Assembly (NCBI RefSeq): GCF_001748145.1 | Contig: NZ_BCQA01000001.1 | Location: 2,816,501-2,880,500 of the forward strand | DNA: 64,000 bases | DNA from: Bosea sp. BIWAKO-01 | Lineage (GTDB): Bacteria; Pseudomonadota; Alphaproteobacteria; Rhizobiales; Beijerinckiaceae | Reading direction: 5' to 3' | In this document: positions 35,750-45,196 of the stretch, in pieces | Layout of the letters: the number at the start of each line of letters is the position of its first letter | How positions within the stretch are numbered: the stretch's first letter is position 1 | Made by a program: the position numbers and the translations under genes | Notes under the pieces: generated by a model | What the model was told of the DNA's origin: nothing | The model's database searches: none | What the model saw: only the letters and a program-made list of their open reading frames with translations

Positions 35750-37888
35750 ATGACGAGTCAGACGGACCAACTGCACGAGCTCTCCGGAGCAAGCGAGACG
35801 CCGGTCGAGAATGCGGCGCTCGACAATTTCGAGCACGGCTTTCCGCCGGGCTTCGGGCCCGGCCGCTGGGGCCTGCTGGCCTATGCCGTCGCGCTCGCAT
35901 TCGCCTGTTTCCAGATCGTGATCTCGGCATGGCACGTGCTGCCGAGCCAGGCGGTGCGCGGCATCCATGTCGGCTTCCTTCTGCTGCTCAGCTTCGGCCT
36001 CGTCGCCAATTTCAAGGCGAAGACCAATGCCGGGCGCTGGGCCGGCTGGGCGCTGGGCGTCATCGGTTTCGGTGTCGGTCTCTATCAGCTCGTCTTCTAC
36101 GCCGATCTGATCCTGCGCGATGGCGATCCCTCGACGGCCGATCTCGTGGTCGGGACCCTGTTGATCGTTCTCATCTTCGAGGCCGCGCGGCGGCTGATGG
36201 GCAATGCCCTGCCGATCATGTGCGGCGTGTGCCTGCTATACTGGTTCTTCGGCCAGTATCTGCCGTCGCCATTCAACCATCGTGGCTACGGCTTCGATCA
36301 GATCATCGGCCATCTGTCCTTCGGCACGGAGGGGTTCTACGGCGTGCCGACCTATGTGTCGGCGACCTATATCTTCCTCTTCATCGTCTTCGGCTCCTTC
36401 CTGGAGAAGGCCGGGATGATCCACCTCTTCAATGACGTCTCGCTTGGCCTCTTCGGCAGCGCACGTGGCGGCCCGGCCAAGGTCGCGGTGTTCTCGTCTG
36501 GACTGATGGGCATGATCTCGGGCTCGGGCGTCGCGAATGTCGTCACGGTCGGACAGTTCACGATCCCGCTCATGATCAAGTTTGGCTATCGGCGCGCCTT
36601 TGCCGCCGGTGTCGAAGCCACTGCCTCGATGGGCGGGCAGATCATGCCGCCAGTCATGGGGGCGGCCGCCTTCATCATGGCCGAGACGCTGGGCGTGGAT
36701 TACTCGGAGATCGTCAAGGCCGCAGCCATTCCCGCGGTGCTCTATTTCGCTTCGGCGTTCTGGATGGTGCATCTCGAGGCGGGCAAACACGGCCTCAAGG
36801 GCATCGAGCGGCGCTTGCTGCCCAGCCCGCTCAAGGCGCTGCGCGAGCGCTGGTATCTGGCGCTGCCGCTCGCCGTTCTGGTGTTCATGCTGTTCCACGG
36901 CTTCACCCCGCTCTTCGCCGGCACGATCGGGCTGGCGCTCACCGTCGGTCTGCTGCTGGGCACCGGTGTCGCGCTCGGATTCAAGACGATGACGCTGCGC
37001 GTGATCTTCTGGGTCGGCCTCGGCCTGATTGCGGGTGCGCTGCTGCGCGACGGGATGGACGTCAGGGTTGTTGCAGGGCTGATCGCCGGTTTGATCGCCC
37101 TGAATGCGCTCACCATCGGCGGTCGCGCGACGCTGGTGATCTGCCGCAATGCGCTGGCCGATGCGGCCAAGACGGCGCTGCCGGTCGGCATCGCGTGCGC
37201 GATCGTTGGAACCATCATTGGCCTGATGACGCAGACGGGCATCGGCACGACCTTCGGCGCCTGGGTCATCGGGCTCGGCAAGACCAGCCTGTTCCTGGCA
37301 TTGGTCCTGACGATGATCCTGTCGATCCTGCTCGGCACCGGGATCCCGACGATCCCGACCTACATCATCGTGGCAGCCTTGGCGGCGCCGGCTTTGCAGC
37401 AGCTCGGTGTACCGCTGATCGTGAGCCACATGTTTGCGTTCTATTACGGCATCATGGCCGACCTCTCCCCGCCCGTGGCCCTGGCGGCGCTCGCGGCAGC
37501 GCCGATTGCGAAGGAAAACCCCGACAAGATCGGCTGGGAAGCGATGCGTGTCGCGCTGGCGGGCTACGTCATCCCATTCATCGCCGTCTATTCGCCGGCA
37601 CTGATGCTGCAACAGGGCGACCCGATGTCGGCCCTGATCGGCTTCTGGCCTTCGGTGATCTACGCTGTCTTCAAGGCCAGTGTCGCCATCGGACTCTTCG
37701 GGATCGTCGCCATCGGCTATCTGTTCGACCGTCTCAATGTGACGGAGCGCATCCTCGCCTTCGTCGCAGCGGTGTTCCTGTTCGGAGAGTTCGCCTACAG
37801 CGATGCGCTCGGCTATCTGCTCACGGCGGCATTGGTTGCACGCCACTGGTGGGAGACGCGCGGCCAGCGGGCGAGCAGCACAGCGTGA
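35750..37888 (+). CDS. TRAP transporter permease, fused DctQ-DctM (TAXI type)
   Basis: A 712-aa membrane protein from ATG 35750. The first 200 residues carry about four to five helices (DctQ-like small subunit) and the remainder the DctM/DUF3394-like large subunit with a dozen or more helices. GFDQIIGHLSFGTEGFYGVPTYVSATYIFLFI and SGLMGMISGSGVANVVTVGQFTIPLM mark the DctM substrate region, and PPVMGAAAFIMAE and LLGTGIPTIPTYIIVAALA follow. It takes up the TAXI ligand using a sodium or proton gradient. The DUF1850 gene starts inside its stop. Confidence 0.92.
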   Translation: MTSQTDQLHELSGASETPVENAALDNFEHGFPPGFGPGRWGLLAYAVALAFACFQIVISAWHVLPSQAVRGIHVGFLLLLSFGLVANFKAKTNAGRWAGWALGVIGFGVGLYQLVFYADLILRDGDPSTADLVVGTLLIVLIFEAARRLMGNALPIMCGVCLLYWFFGQYLPSPFNHRGYGFDQIIGHLSFGTEGFYGVPTYVSATYIFLFIVFGSFLEKAGMIHLFNDVSLGLFGSARGGPAKVAVFSSGLMGMISGSGVANVVTVGQFTIPLMIKFGYRRAFAAGVEATASMGGQIMPPVMGAAAFIMAETLGVDYSEIVKAAAIPAVLYFASAFWMVHLEAGKHGLKGIERRLLPSPLKALRERWYLALPLAVLVFMLFHGFTPLFAGTIGLALTVGLLLGTGVALGFKTMTLRVIFWVGLGLIAGALLRDGMDVRVVAGLIAGLIALNALTIGGRATLVICRNALADAAKTALPVGIACAIVGTIIGLMTQTGIGTTFGAWVIGLGKTSLFLALVLTMILSILLGTGIPTIPTYIIVAALAAPALQQLGVPLIVSHMFAFYYGIMADLSPPVALAALAAAPIAKENPDKIGWEAMRVALAGYVIPFIAVYSPALMLQQGDPMSALIGFWPSVIYAVFKASVAIGLFGIVAIGYLFDRLNVTERILAFVAAVFLFGEFAYSDALGYLLTAALVARHWWETRGQRASSTA

Positions 37889-38250
37889 GCCTGTGTCTGG
37901 CGGCCGGCGCACTGGTCGTCGCGCTCGGCGCCGACGAGATCACGCTCGGCTGGCGGCACTCGGTGCAGAAGACGCGGTGGGAAGAGGTCTGGCGGGAGAC
38001 GCCGGACGGCCTGCGGCTGGGCGAGGCCCGCATCGAAGGATCCGGCGCCGGCATGGATCCGCCCGACGGCGCGACATTGCGCGACGGCTTCTGGCGCTGG
38101 ACGCCGGCCTTGCCGGCGTTGCCCGAAGTCGTGATGCGGCGTTCGGGGGCAACGGCGGACTGGACGATCTGCGTCCAGTCAGCTTGCCGGCCGATGGGCA
38201 GTTATCTGCCCGAGGAGGCCGACCCGGTCGTTCTCAGGCCGTGCGGCTGA
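37885..38250 (+). CDS. DUF1850 protein linked to the TRAP transporter
   Basis: A 121-aa protein starting at GTG 37885, overlapping the permease stop (GTGA). An N-terminal hydrophobic stretch (LCLAAGALVVALG) looks like a signal anchor or signal peptide. The rest matches DUF1850: ITLGWRHSVQKTRWEEVWRETPDGL, EARIEGSGAGMDPPDGATLRDGFW, and a pair of cysteines in ICVQSACRPM. DUF1850 genes travel with TAXI TRAP transporters, but their job is unknown. It is convergent with a two-helix protein gene, with only two bases between stops. Confidence 0.85.
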   Translation: MSLCLAAGALVVALGADEITLGWRHSVQKTRWEEVWRETPDGLRLGEARIEGSGAGMDPPDGATLRDGFWRWTPALPALPEVVMRRSGATADWTICVQSACRPMGSYLPEEADPVVLRPCG

Positions 38251-38252
38251 GT

Positions 38253-38492
38253 TCAGTGGCGCTCGCCAATATGCTCGAACTTGAACACGCGACGCATGAA
38301 GGCGAGCATTCCGTAGGCCGCGAAGCCCGAGAAGATTGCCATCAGGATATAGCCGACGATATGGCCGAGTTCGAAAAGGCCGGCGAGAGCCCAGCCCGAC
38401 GCCAAGGCGACGCCGAAGAGCTCGACAGCGATCAGGATGCCCAGCGAGATCACCATGATCAGGGTACGCCAGGTGCCACGCTCTTCAGCCAT
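38253..38492 (-). CDS. Small two-helix membrane protein
   Basis: A 79-aa protein with two membrane helices (about 10-38 and 43-66) joined by a short turn (FELGHI), and a basic C-terminus MRRVFKFEHIGERH. No family is recognised. The stop is two bases from the DUF1850 stop and the start reads toward the gamma-glutamyltransferase-like gene's upstream region. Hydrophobic pattern and clean frame support a real gene. Confidence 0.65.
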   Translation of the reverse strand: MAEERGTWRTLIMVISLGILIAVELFGVALASGWALAGLFELGHIVGYILMAIFSGFAAYGMLAFMRRVFKFEHIGERH

Positions 38493-38605
38493 GTTCGTTC
38501 CTTGATAATTCGTGCGCGCTACGACCTAGCCGACGCGCTGCCGGCATGCAACAAAATCGCGCCGCCCGGCAAATGGTTGCTCCCCGCTGGATTGAAAACC
38601 CCTCG

Positions 38606-40195
38606 ATGATCGATACGCCTGTTTTCTCAACCGGGGCCGCTGCTGCGCCGCATCGTCTTGCTTCCGAAGCCGGACGCGCCGTTCTCGCCGAAGGGGGCAA
38701 TGCGATCGAGGCGATGGTGGCGATGGCGGCGACCATTGCCGTGGTCTATCCGCATATGAACGCCATCGGCGGCGACGGGTTCTGGCTGGTGCACGAGCCC
38801 GGCGGCAAGGTGCATGCGATCGAGGCCTGCGGCCCGGCGGGCGCATTGGCGACGATCGAGCGCTATCGCGAGAAGGGGCATGACAGCATCCCCTCCCGCG
38901 GCGCCGATGCGGCGGTGACGGTTGCCGGTGCGGTCGGCGGTTGGCAGGCCGCTCTGGAACTGGCGAAGGCGCTCGGCGGCAAGATGCCGCTGCGCGATCT
39001 CCTCGCGGATGCGATCAGCCATTGCGACGCCGGTTACGCCGTCTCGGATTCGGAGCTGCGGACCTGGCCGCAGGAGGCCGAGGCCACCAAGCTTGCACCG
39101 GGTTTCTCCAGTTTCTTCTGGCCGGACGGCGAACGGCCGACGGCCGGTGCGCGCCGGAAGCCGGACGCGCTCGGCGGGACCTTCAAACAGCTCGCCGATG
39201 CGGGGCTCGACGATTTCTATCGCGGCGATATCGGCCGGGAGATTGGCGCCGATCTTGAGGCGATCGGTGCGCCGGTGACACGGGCGGATCTCGCTGCTTT
39301 CAAGGCGCGTGCCGTCCAGCCGCTGTCGATGAAGCTGCCGGGCCTGACCGTCTACAATTTCCCGCCTCCGACCCAGGGGCTCGCCTCACTGCTGATCCTC
39401 GGCATCTTCGAGAAGCTCGGCGTGACGCGGGCGGAGGGCTTCGACCATCATCACGGGCTGGTCGAGGCGACCAAGCGGGCCTTTGCCATCCGCGACCGCC
39501 AGATCACCGATCCGGCGCATATGAAGGCCGATCCTGCGAGCTTCCTCAGCGAGGCAGTCCTGACCCGCGAGGCGGCGGCGATCGACCGCAAGCGGGCCGC
39601 GAACTGGCCCTTCGCGCCTCGCGAGGGCGACACGGTCTGGATGGGCGCGATCGACGGCAAGGGGCTCGCCGTTTCCTATATCCAGTCGATCTATTGGGAA
39701 TACGGCTCGGGATGCGTCCTGCCCAAGACCGGGATCCACTGGCAGAACCGCGGTGTCTCCTTCTCGCTCGACAAGGCCGCGCTGAATCCGCTGGCGCCGG
39801 GCCGCAAGCCCTTCCACACGTTGAATCCGCCGCTCGCCCGCTTCGACGACGGGCGCGTGGTCTCCTATGGCGCGATGGGCGGCGACGGTCAGCCACAATT
39901 CCAGGCGCAGATCCTGACCCGCTATCGTTTCGGCCAGAATCCCGCGACCGCCGTCGATGCGCCACGCTGGCTCTTCGGCAAGACCTGGGGTGCGGGTTCG
40001 CTTTCGCTCAAGCTGGAAAGCCGGTTCGACCCGATGCTGCTGGCAAGGCTCACTGCCGCCGGCCATCCGGTCGAGGAGTACAGCGAGGCTTATGCCGACA
40101 GCTTCGGCCATGCCGGCATGCTGGTGAAACACCAGAAGGGCCATGTCGAAGCGACGCATGATCCACGCTCCGATGGCGACGCGAGGGGAGTTTGA
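38606..40195 (+). CDS. Gamma-glutamyltransferase-family protein
   Basis: A 529-aa Ntn-hydrolase starting at ATG 38606. No signal peptide is seen, unlike periplasmic GGTs, so it is probably cytoplasmic. APHRLASEAGRAVLAEGGNAIEAMVAMAATIAVVYPHMNAIGGDGFWLV is the family N-terminus. The precursor should cleave before the nucleophile Thr343 in GDTVWMG. GYAVSDSEL and FPPPTQG are typical of a subgroup distinct from classical glutathione-cleaving GGT. It may hydrolyse amide bonds of an acyl compound. The amidase gene follows immediately, so it may belong with the amide and nitrile degradation genes. Confidence 0.87.
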   Translation: MIDTPVFSTGAAAAPHRLASEAGRAVLAEGGNAIEAMVAMAATIAVVYPHMNAIGGDGFWLVHEPGGKVHAIEACGPAGALATIERYREKGHDSIPSRGADAAVTVAGAVGGWQAALELAKALGGKMPLRDLLADAISHCDAGYAVSDSELRTWPQEAEATKLAPGFSSFFWPDGERPTAGARRKPDALGGTFKQLADAGLDDFYRGDIGREIGADLEAIGAPVTRADLAAFKARAVQPLSMKLPGLTVYNFPPPTQGLASLLILGIFEKLGVTRAEGFDHHHGLVEATKRAFAIRDRQITDPAHMKADPASFLSEAVLTREAAAIDRKRAANWPFAPREGDTVWMGAIDGKGLAVSYIQSIYWEYGSGCVLPKTGIHWQNRGVSFSLDKAALNPLAPGRKPFHTLNPPLARFDDGRVVSYGAMGGDGQPQFQAQILTRYRFGQNPATAVDAPRWLFGKTWGAGSLSLKLESRFDPMLLARLTAAGHPVEEYSEAYADSFGHAGMLVKHQKGHVEATHDPRSDGDARGV

Positions 40196-40200
40196 GCTTG

Positions 40201-41397
40201 ATGGTCAAGGACGATCCCTTCCGCTGTTTCATGCCCTATCCGGAGGCGCCGGTTAAGCACGCGACGGATGGCCCGCTCGCCGGGCTGACGCTCGCGGTCA
40301 AGGATCTGTTCGACGTCAAAGGCTATCCTACGGGGGCAGGCTCGCCGACGGTGCTGGCGCAGTCGGGGATCAAGACCAAGACGGCGCCCATCGTGAAGGC
40401 GCTGCTGGATGCCGGGGCTCGCTTCGTCGGCAAGACGATCACCGACGAACTCGCCTTCTCGATGAATGGCAAGAACGCGCATTTCGGCGCGCCGATCAAT
40501 CCGGCTGCGCCCGACCGCATCACCGGCGGCTCGTCCTCGGGCTCGATGGCGGCCGTTGCCGGCAAACTCGCCGATATCGCGCTTGGCTCCGACACGGGCG
40601 GCTCCGTCCGCGCGCCGGCGAGCTATGGCGGGCTCTTCGGCATCAGGCCGACACATGGCCGACTTTCACTGAAGCGGACCTGGCCGCTGGCCGAGAGCCT
40701 GGATACACCGGGCTGGTTCGCGCGCGACGGCAAGACCTTTGCCCGCGTCGCCGATGTCGTGCTCGGCAAGGATCGGTCGGTTCTGCCGGAGATCCCGCGT
40801 CTCCTGCTGGCACAGGACATGTTTGCGCAAGCGACGCCAGATGCCGAGAATGTGCTACGCAATGTCGTGCAGCGCGCGCTGCCGCTGCTGGGTCAGCCGG
40901 AGACCATCAAGGTCGCGCGCGATATCGATGCGCTGTACTGGGCGTTCCGCTGGGTGCAGGGCCGCGATGCCTGGAAGGCCGATGGTGCGATGATCGAGCG
41001 GTTCCAACCGCCGCTCGGACCGGGCGTCGCCGAACGCTTCGCCTTTTCGAAATCGGTGAGTGACGAGGACTACGCCAAGGGTGAAAGCCTGCGCAAAGCC
41101 TTCCGGACCAAGCTTGCGCGACTGCTGGGCTCGGACGGCGTCTTGATCCTGCCGACGGTGCCGGATATCGCGCCGCTGGTCAGCGCGACCGAGGGCGAGC
41201 TGGAGGATTTCCGGAACCGGGCGCTGCGGCTACTCTGCCTTTCCGGCCTCTCCGGCTTTCCGCAGGTGACGATTCCGGCGGCGCAGCGCGAGGAGGCTCC
41301 GCTCGGCCTGTCGCTGATCGGGCCGAAGGGTTCGGACAAGTCGCTGGTGCATTTCGCCGTCAAGTTCGAGCGGGCGGCACGGATCAGGATTGCCTGA
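40201..41397 (+). CDS. Amidase-signature amidase
   Basis: A 398-aa amidase, ATG 40201 preferred (TTG 40192 overlaps the previous stop). The Ser-cisSer-Lys triad is present as K34 (LAVKDLFD), Ser111/112 in GGSSSGS, and nucleophile S135 in [14 protein letters not shown]. Such enzymes hydrolyse amides to acids. Placed directly before nitrile hydratase genes it should finish the nitrile to amide to carboxylic acid pathway. It is about 100 residues shorter than typical Rhodococcus-type amidases. Substrate range cannot be read from sequence. Confidence 0.92.
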   Translation: MVKDDPFRCFMPYPEAPVKHATDGPLAGLTLAVKDLFDVKGYPTGAGSPTVLAQSGIKTKTAPIVKALLDAGARFVGKTITDELAFSMNGKNAHFGAPINPAAPDRITGGSSSGSMAAVAGKLADIALGSDTGGSVRAPASYGGLFGIRPTHGRLSLKRTWPLAESLDTPGWFARDGKTFARVADVVLGKDRSVLPEIPRLLLAQDMFAQATPDAENVLRNVVQRALPLLGQPETIKVARDIDALYWAFRWVQGRDAWKADGAMIERFQPPLGPGVAERFAFSKSVSDEDYAKGESLRKAFRTKLARLLGSDGVLILPTVPDIAPLVSATEGELEDFRNRALRLLCLSGLSGFPQVTIPAAQREEAPLGLSLIGPKGSDKSLVHFAVKFERAARIRIA

Positions 41398-41407
41398 GGA
41401 GGCTGCC

Positions 41408-42034
41408 ATGAGCGGGCACGATCACCACCATCATCACGACCATGACAATCACTTCACGCCAATCGAGGCGCGGGTGAAGGCGCTGGAAACGCTCCTTGTC
41501 GCCAAGGGCTATGTCGACCCGGCGGCGCTCGATGCCATCGTCGAGACCTACGAAACCAAGGTCGGCCCGCGTAACGGCGCGCTGGTCGTGGCGAAGGCCT
41601 GGACGGACCCCGCTTTCGCGGAACGGCTCAGGCAGGACGGCACGGCGGCCGTTGCCGAGCTTGGCTATGGCGGCCGCGGCGGGGAGCATATCGTCGCCGT
41701 GTTCAACACTCCCGACGAGCACAACCTCATCGTCTGCACGCTGTGCTCCTGCTATCCGTGGCCGGTGCTCGGCCTGCCGCCGGTCTGGTACAAGTCACCG
41801 CCCTACCGTTCGCGCGCCGTCATCGATCCACGCGGGGTGCTGGCCGATTTCGGCGTGACGCTGCCTGCAGACCAGCGCATCCGGGTCTGGGACTCGACGG
41901 CCGAGACGCGCTTCCTCGTCATCCCGCAGCGCCCCGCCGGCACCGAGGGCTGGGATGAGGAGAGACTTGCCCGGATTGTCACGCGGGATTCGATGATTGG
42001 CGTCGGGTTGCCGGATGCGGGAGCGTCAGCATGA
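41408..42034 (+). CDS. nthA: Nitrile hydratase subunit alpha, cobalt type
   Basis: A 208-aa protein from ATG 41408. The metal site C110-T-L-C113-S114-C115 ([11 protein letters not shown]) with Thr in second place marks the cobalt rather than iron class. Cys113 and Cys115 would be oxidised to sulfinic and sulfenic acid. The N-terminus carries eight histidines in the first 15 residues, an unusual tag that could hold metal. The enzyme hydrates nitriles to amides. The beta gene starts within its stop (ATGA), and the amidase gene ends ten bases upstream. Confidence 0.95.
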   Translation: MSGHDHHHHHDHDNHFTPIEARVKALETLLVAKGYVDPAALDAIVETYETKVGPRNGALVVAKAWTDPAFAERLRQDGTAAVAELGYGGRGGEHIVAVFNTPDEHNLIVCTLCSCYPWPVLGLPPVWYKSPPYRSRAVIDPRGVLADFGVTLPADQRIRVWDSTAETRFLVIPQRPAGTEGWDEERLARIVTRDSMIGVGLPDAGASA

Positions 42035-42690
42035 ATGGCGGGCAGGATCTCGGCGGCCAGATGGGCTTCGGGCCCGTCATGCCGGAGCCAAACGAGCCGG
42101 TCTTCCATGGCGGATGGGAGAGCCGCATGCTCGCGCTGAATGTCGCGGCGGGCGCCATGGGGCACTGGACCATCGACGAGATCCGGCATGCGCGCGAGAG
42201 CATTCCACCGGCCGATTACCTTTCCTTCTCCTATTACGAGATCTGGTACGAAGGGTTGCGGACGGTGCTGCAGCGGCACGGCTTTGCGACGCCGGCCGAG
42301 ATGGACAGCGGCACATCGGCAGGGGCGGGGACAACACCCAAACGCGTGCTGAAGGGCGCAGATGTCCCTGCCGTCTTGCGGCGCGGCTTTCCCTATGAGC
42401 GGGAGGCTTCGGCGCCGGCGCGGTTTGCGATCGGAGATCCGGTACGCACCATCGTGATGCACCCCGCCGGCCATACGCGCCTGCCGCGCTATGCCCGTGG
42501 CAAGCTCGGTCGGATCGAGGCTGTGCGCGGCAACCACGTCTTCCCGGATTCCGGGGCCCATGGTGCGCCGGAAACAGCGCAATGGCTCTACACGGTGGTC
42601 TTCAGTGGCCCCGAGCTCTGGGGCCGTGATGCGGACCCGATGTCCAGCGTCAGCGTCGAGGCGTGGGAGAGCTATCTTGAGCCGGCCTGA
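42031..42690 (+). CDS. nthB: Nitrile hydratase subunit beta
   Basis: A 219-aa protein that overlaps nthA by four bases (ATGA). [16 protein letters not shown] is the standard beta-subunit start. [33 protein letters not shown] helices (42170-42270) give the alpha-binding arm, and the C-terminal barrel contains [24 protein letters not shown] and [12 protein letters not shown]. It pairs with NthA in the heterotetramer. The activator gene starts 14 bases before its end. Confidence 0.95.
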   Translation: MNGGQDLGGQMGFGPVMPEPNEPVFHGGWESRMLALNVAAGAMGHWTIDEIRHARESIPPADYLSFSYYEIWYEGLRTVLQRHGFATPAEMDSGTSAGAGTTPKRVLKGADVPAVLRRGFPYEREASAPARFAIGDPVRTIVMHPAGHTRLPRYARGKLGRIEAVRGNHVFPDSGAHGAPETAQWLYTVVFSGPELWGRDADPMSSVSVEAWESYLEPA

Positions 42691-43066
42691 CGCAGCCCTT
42701 GCCGATGCACTTGCGGCGGGAACGCCGATCCCGCGCGATGCCGAAGGGCCGGTCTTCGCGGAACCATGGCAGGCCCAGGCTTTCGCGCTGGTCGTTGCGC
42801 TGCAGAACCGGGGCGTCTTTTCCGCGCAGGAATGGGCGGAAGCGCTCGGGGCCGAAATCCGGGAAGCGGTCGCGGCCGGCGGCTGCCGCGACGGTTCCGA
42901 TTATTACGAACGCTGGTGCGAGGCGCTGGAGCATCTCCTGATCGCCAAGGGGCTGGCCTCGCATGAGGGCGTCGACGCTCTGGCGGCGTCCTGGGAGCGC
43001 GCAGCCGAGGCGACGCCGCATGGCAAGCCGATCCTGCTGGAGAACGATCCGCAGCGCGCGAGCTGA
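42677..43066 (+). CDS. Nitrile hydratase accessory (activator) protein
   Basis: A 129-aa protein starting at TTG 42677 behind GGGAGA, overlapping nthB by 14 bases. The motifs GPVFAEPWQAQAFALVVALQ, FSAQEWAEALGAEI and SDYYERWCEALEHLL are those of the P14K/P15K-type activators, which resemble the beta-subunit N-terminus and carry cobalt-loaded alpha subunit into the enzyme (self-subunit swapping). Tight overlap fits balanced expression. No P-type metal GTPase activator of the iron class is nearby, in agreement with a cobalt enzyme. Confidence 0.87.
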   Translation: MSRPDAALADALAAGTPIPRDAEGPVFAEPWQAQAFALVVALQNRGVFSAQEWAEALGAEIREAVAAGGCRDGSDYYERWCEALEHLLIAKGLASHEGVDALAASWERAAEATPHGKPILLENDPQRAS

Positions 43067-43197
43067 GGGCGCGCGCATCGCTTCGGCGAGACTGCAGCGC
43101 AGCCTTGTCACATCGCTTTCCCGGGCGCTGGATAGAGGCGACATTGCAATCGGCATCGGCTCCGCTCACGGAGAAACATGCCGTCTGGGAGGGCATG

Positions 43198-44145
43198 ATG
43201 ACGATGCATAAGACGATAACTTGCCTGGTCGGACTCGCTGCTTTCTGTCTGAGTGCGCCTGCCCATGCGGCCGATCCGGCACTCAACGGACGCATCGAAA
43301 AACTCACCCGCAACACCCAATGGACGCAGAAGGCTGCGGTTCCGCTGCAATTCCCGACACATCACCCGCAAGGCATGCTGAAGATCGGCGATGCCTTCTT
43401 CGTCTCCTCGGTCGAGATCACGAAGCCGACGATCCGCTTCTCCGAGCCGAAAGACGGTTATGATCGCGATACCGGCGAGGGCGTCGGCCATCTCTTCAAG
43501 GTCGATGCCGAGGGGAAGCTGCTGGCCGGCATCACGCTCGGCGAAGGCTCGATGTACCATCCAGGCGGCATCGATTTCGATGGGAAGCATATCTGGGTGA
43601 CGGTTGCCGAGTATCGGCCGAACAGTCAGTCGATCATCTACAAGGTCGATCCGGAGGCGCTGAAGGCGACCGAGGTGCTGCGCTTCAAGGACCATATCGG
43701 CGGTATCGTCCACAACACCGACGACAAATCGCTGCACGGGGTGAGCTGGGGGTCGCGCCGCTTCTACAAATGGACCCTGGATGGCGAGGGCCGGGTGACC
43801 AATGCGGGCGCGGCGCCCGAGCAATTGCGGGTCATCAATCCCGCGCTCTATATCGACTATCAGGACTGCCACTATATCGGCATGAGCCGGATGCTCTGCT
43901 CGGGCCTCAACGCCTATCGCGCCACGAAGGACGGGCCGATCTTTCGCCTCGGCGGATTCGAGATCGTCGACCTCAGGGATAACCGGCCAGTCTATCAGGT
44001 GCCGATCGAGCTCTGGTCGCCGTCCGGGCTGCCGATGACGCAGAATCCGTTCTGGGTCGAGCCGACGGCCGACGGCGTGCGCGCCCATTTCATCCCGGAT
44101 GACGACAAGTCGGTGCTCTTCATCTACGAGGCGGCAGCCAAATAG
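43198..44145 (+). CDS. Exported DUF6454-like protein, beta-propeller type
   Basis: About 315 aa; the start is ATG 43195, 43198 or 43204 behind GGGAGGG (43187-43193). A signal peptide ends near PAHAADP. The mature protein has repeats of the kind GHLFKVDAEGKLLAGITLG, HPGGIDFDGKHIWVTVAEYRP and HGVSWGSRRFYKWTLDGEG, matching a phytase-like or SMP-30-like propeller (DUF6454). A cysteine pair in DCHYIGMSRMLCSG may form a disulfide. It follows the nitrile hydratase genes by about 130 bases; a role in the same pathway is not evident. Confidence 0.78.
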   Translation: MTMHKTITCLVGLAAFCLSAPAHAADPALNGRIEKLTRNTQWTQKAAVPLQFPTHHPQGMLKIGDAFFVSSVEITKPTIRFSEPKDGYDRDTGEGVGHLFKVDAEGKLLAGITLGEGSMYHPGGIDFDGKHIWVTVAEYRPNSQSIIYKVDPEALKATEVLRFKDHIGGIVHNTDDKSLHGVSWGSRRFYKWTLDGEGRVTNAGAAPEQLRVINPALYIDYQDCHYIGMSRMLCSGLNAYRATKDGPIFRLGGFEIVDLRDNRPVYQVPIELWSPSGLPMTQNPFWVEPTADGVRAHFIPDDDKSVLFIYEAAAK

Positions 44146-44176
44146 ACCGAACCAGGCGCGGTGGCGCCCCGGGGGC

Positions 44177-45196
44177 TCAATTCCCCTGGGCGGCCCAGAG
44201 GCCGAGGAACAGTGCCGCGCCGAGCACGGCGACGAAGGCGGCGGCGAGCAGTTCGAGCCCTGCGATCACTTTTGCTCCGCGCAGGCTGCTGCCTCCGGCG
44301 AGTTTCAGGGCGGCGAACTTGAAGAAGACCGCGAGCGCAGCGAGTGCTCCCGTGGTCAGGGCCGTGCCGAGCGCCATGGCGAAGGTCGCGGCGATGCCGG
44401 CCCAGAGCAACCCCTGCGAGAAGGCGAAGACCAGGATGATCAGCGCGCCGGCGCAGGGGCGCAGGCCCGCCGCGAAAACGACGCCGGCCATCTCGCGCCA
44501 ACCGCGCAATCTGGCGATCTCGTCGGGGCCTGGCATGTGAACATGGTCGCAGGCCGGATCATGTGCGGCGGCATCTCCCGACAGGACGAGCAGCGCTCCG
44601 GCCTTGCGCCAGAGCACCCATAATCCGACCAGCCCGACCAGCGCGAAGCTCGCCTGCTCGATCATCGTCGTCGTCGCGCTCATGGTCGCAGCGGTTGCTC
44701 TCAACGCGATCGTCAAGATCAGGACCAGTGCAATGGCGACCGCAGCCTGGAGGATCGCGGCGGCAAAGCTCAAGGCGAGGCCACGCCTGAGGCTGCGATT
44801 ATCGGCGACGATGTAGCCGGAGATCACTGCCTTGCCGTGGCCGGGGCCGGCTGCATGAAAGACGCCATAGCCGAAGGCCAGCGCAAGCAGGCCGGGCAGG
44901 GCCGCGCTGCTGGTGTGGATCGCCTTCAGCGTCGCGGTGAGTTCGCGATAGAAGGCCGATTGCCAGGACAGGAGCAGCGCGCCGATGCCCGTCGTCGAAG
45001 GCAGTGCCTCGCGGGGTAAGGCAGTCCCGAAGGGGTTGCGCGGTGGCGGGGGCGGTGGTGGGCTCACGCTCGCAATCACATAGGCCAGGACGGCAAGGGC
45101 TCCTGCGACAGCCAGAATCGAGAGGGCCATCAGGGCGAGCCTGCGCGAGACGATAGGCAGGCGCAGCGACGTCGCATGCGGCGCACTCAGGGACAT
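44177..45196 (-). CDS. NicO-family nickel/cobalt transporter
   Basis: A 339-aa membrane protein with about seven helices. The NicO/RcnA motifs are present: GYGVFHAAGPGHGKAVISGYI and, later, GLRPCAGALIILVFAFSQGL; a loop DPACDHVHMPG supplies His and Cys. These proteins move nickel or cobalt; direction varies. It overlaps the end of the DUF1007 gene by ten bases. Its location about 1 kb from a cobalt-type nitrile hydratase makes cobalt an attractive substrate, though NicO-DUF1007 pairs also occur elsewhere. Confidence 0.87.
   Translation of the reverse strand: MSLSAPHATSLRLPIVSRRLALMALSILAVAGALAVLAYVIASVSPPPPPPPRNPFGTALPREALPSTTGIGALLLSWQSAFYRELTATLKAIHTSSAALPGLLALAFGYGVFHAAGPGHGKAVISGYIVADNRSLRRGLALSFAAAILQAAVAIALVLILTIALRATAATMSATTTMIEQASFALVGLVGLWVLWRKAGALLVLSGDAAAHDPACDHVHMPGPDEIARLRGWREMAGVVFAAGLRPCAGALIILVFAFSQGLLWAGIAATFAMALGTALTTGALAALAVFFKFAALKLAGGSSLRGAKVIAGLELLAAAFVAVLGAALFLGLWAAQGN

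Noticed and set aside
36236..37912. 558-codon open frame opposite the TRAP permease
   Set aside because: Composition is that of an antisense shadow of a membrane protein; the sense strand has the DctM motifs.
43105..43134. TTGTCA and TGGATA as a promoter for the DUF6454-like gene
   Set aside because: The 18-base spacing is possible but the match is weak and the preceding nitrile hydratase transcript may simply continue.
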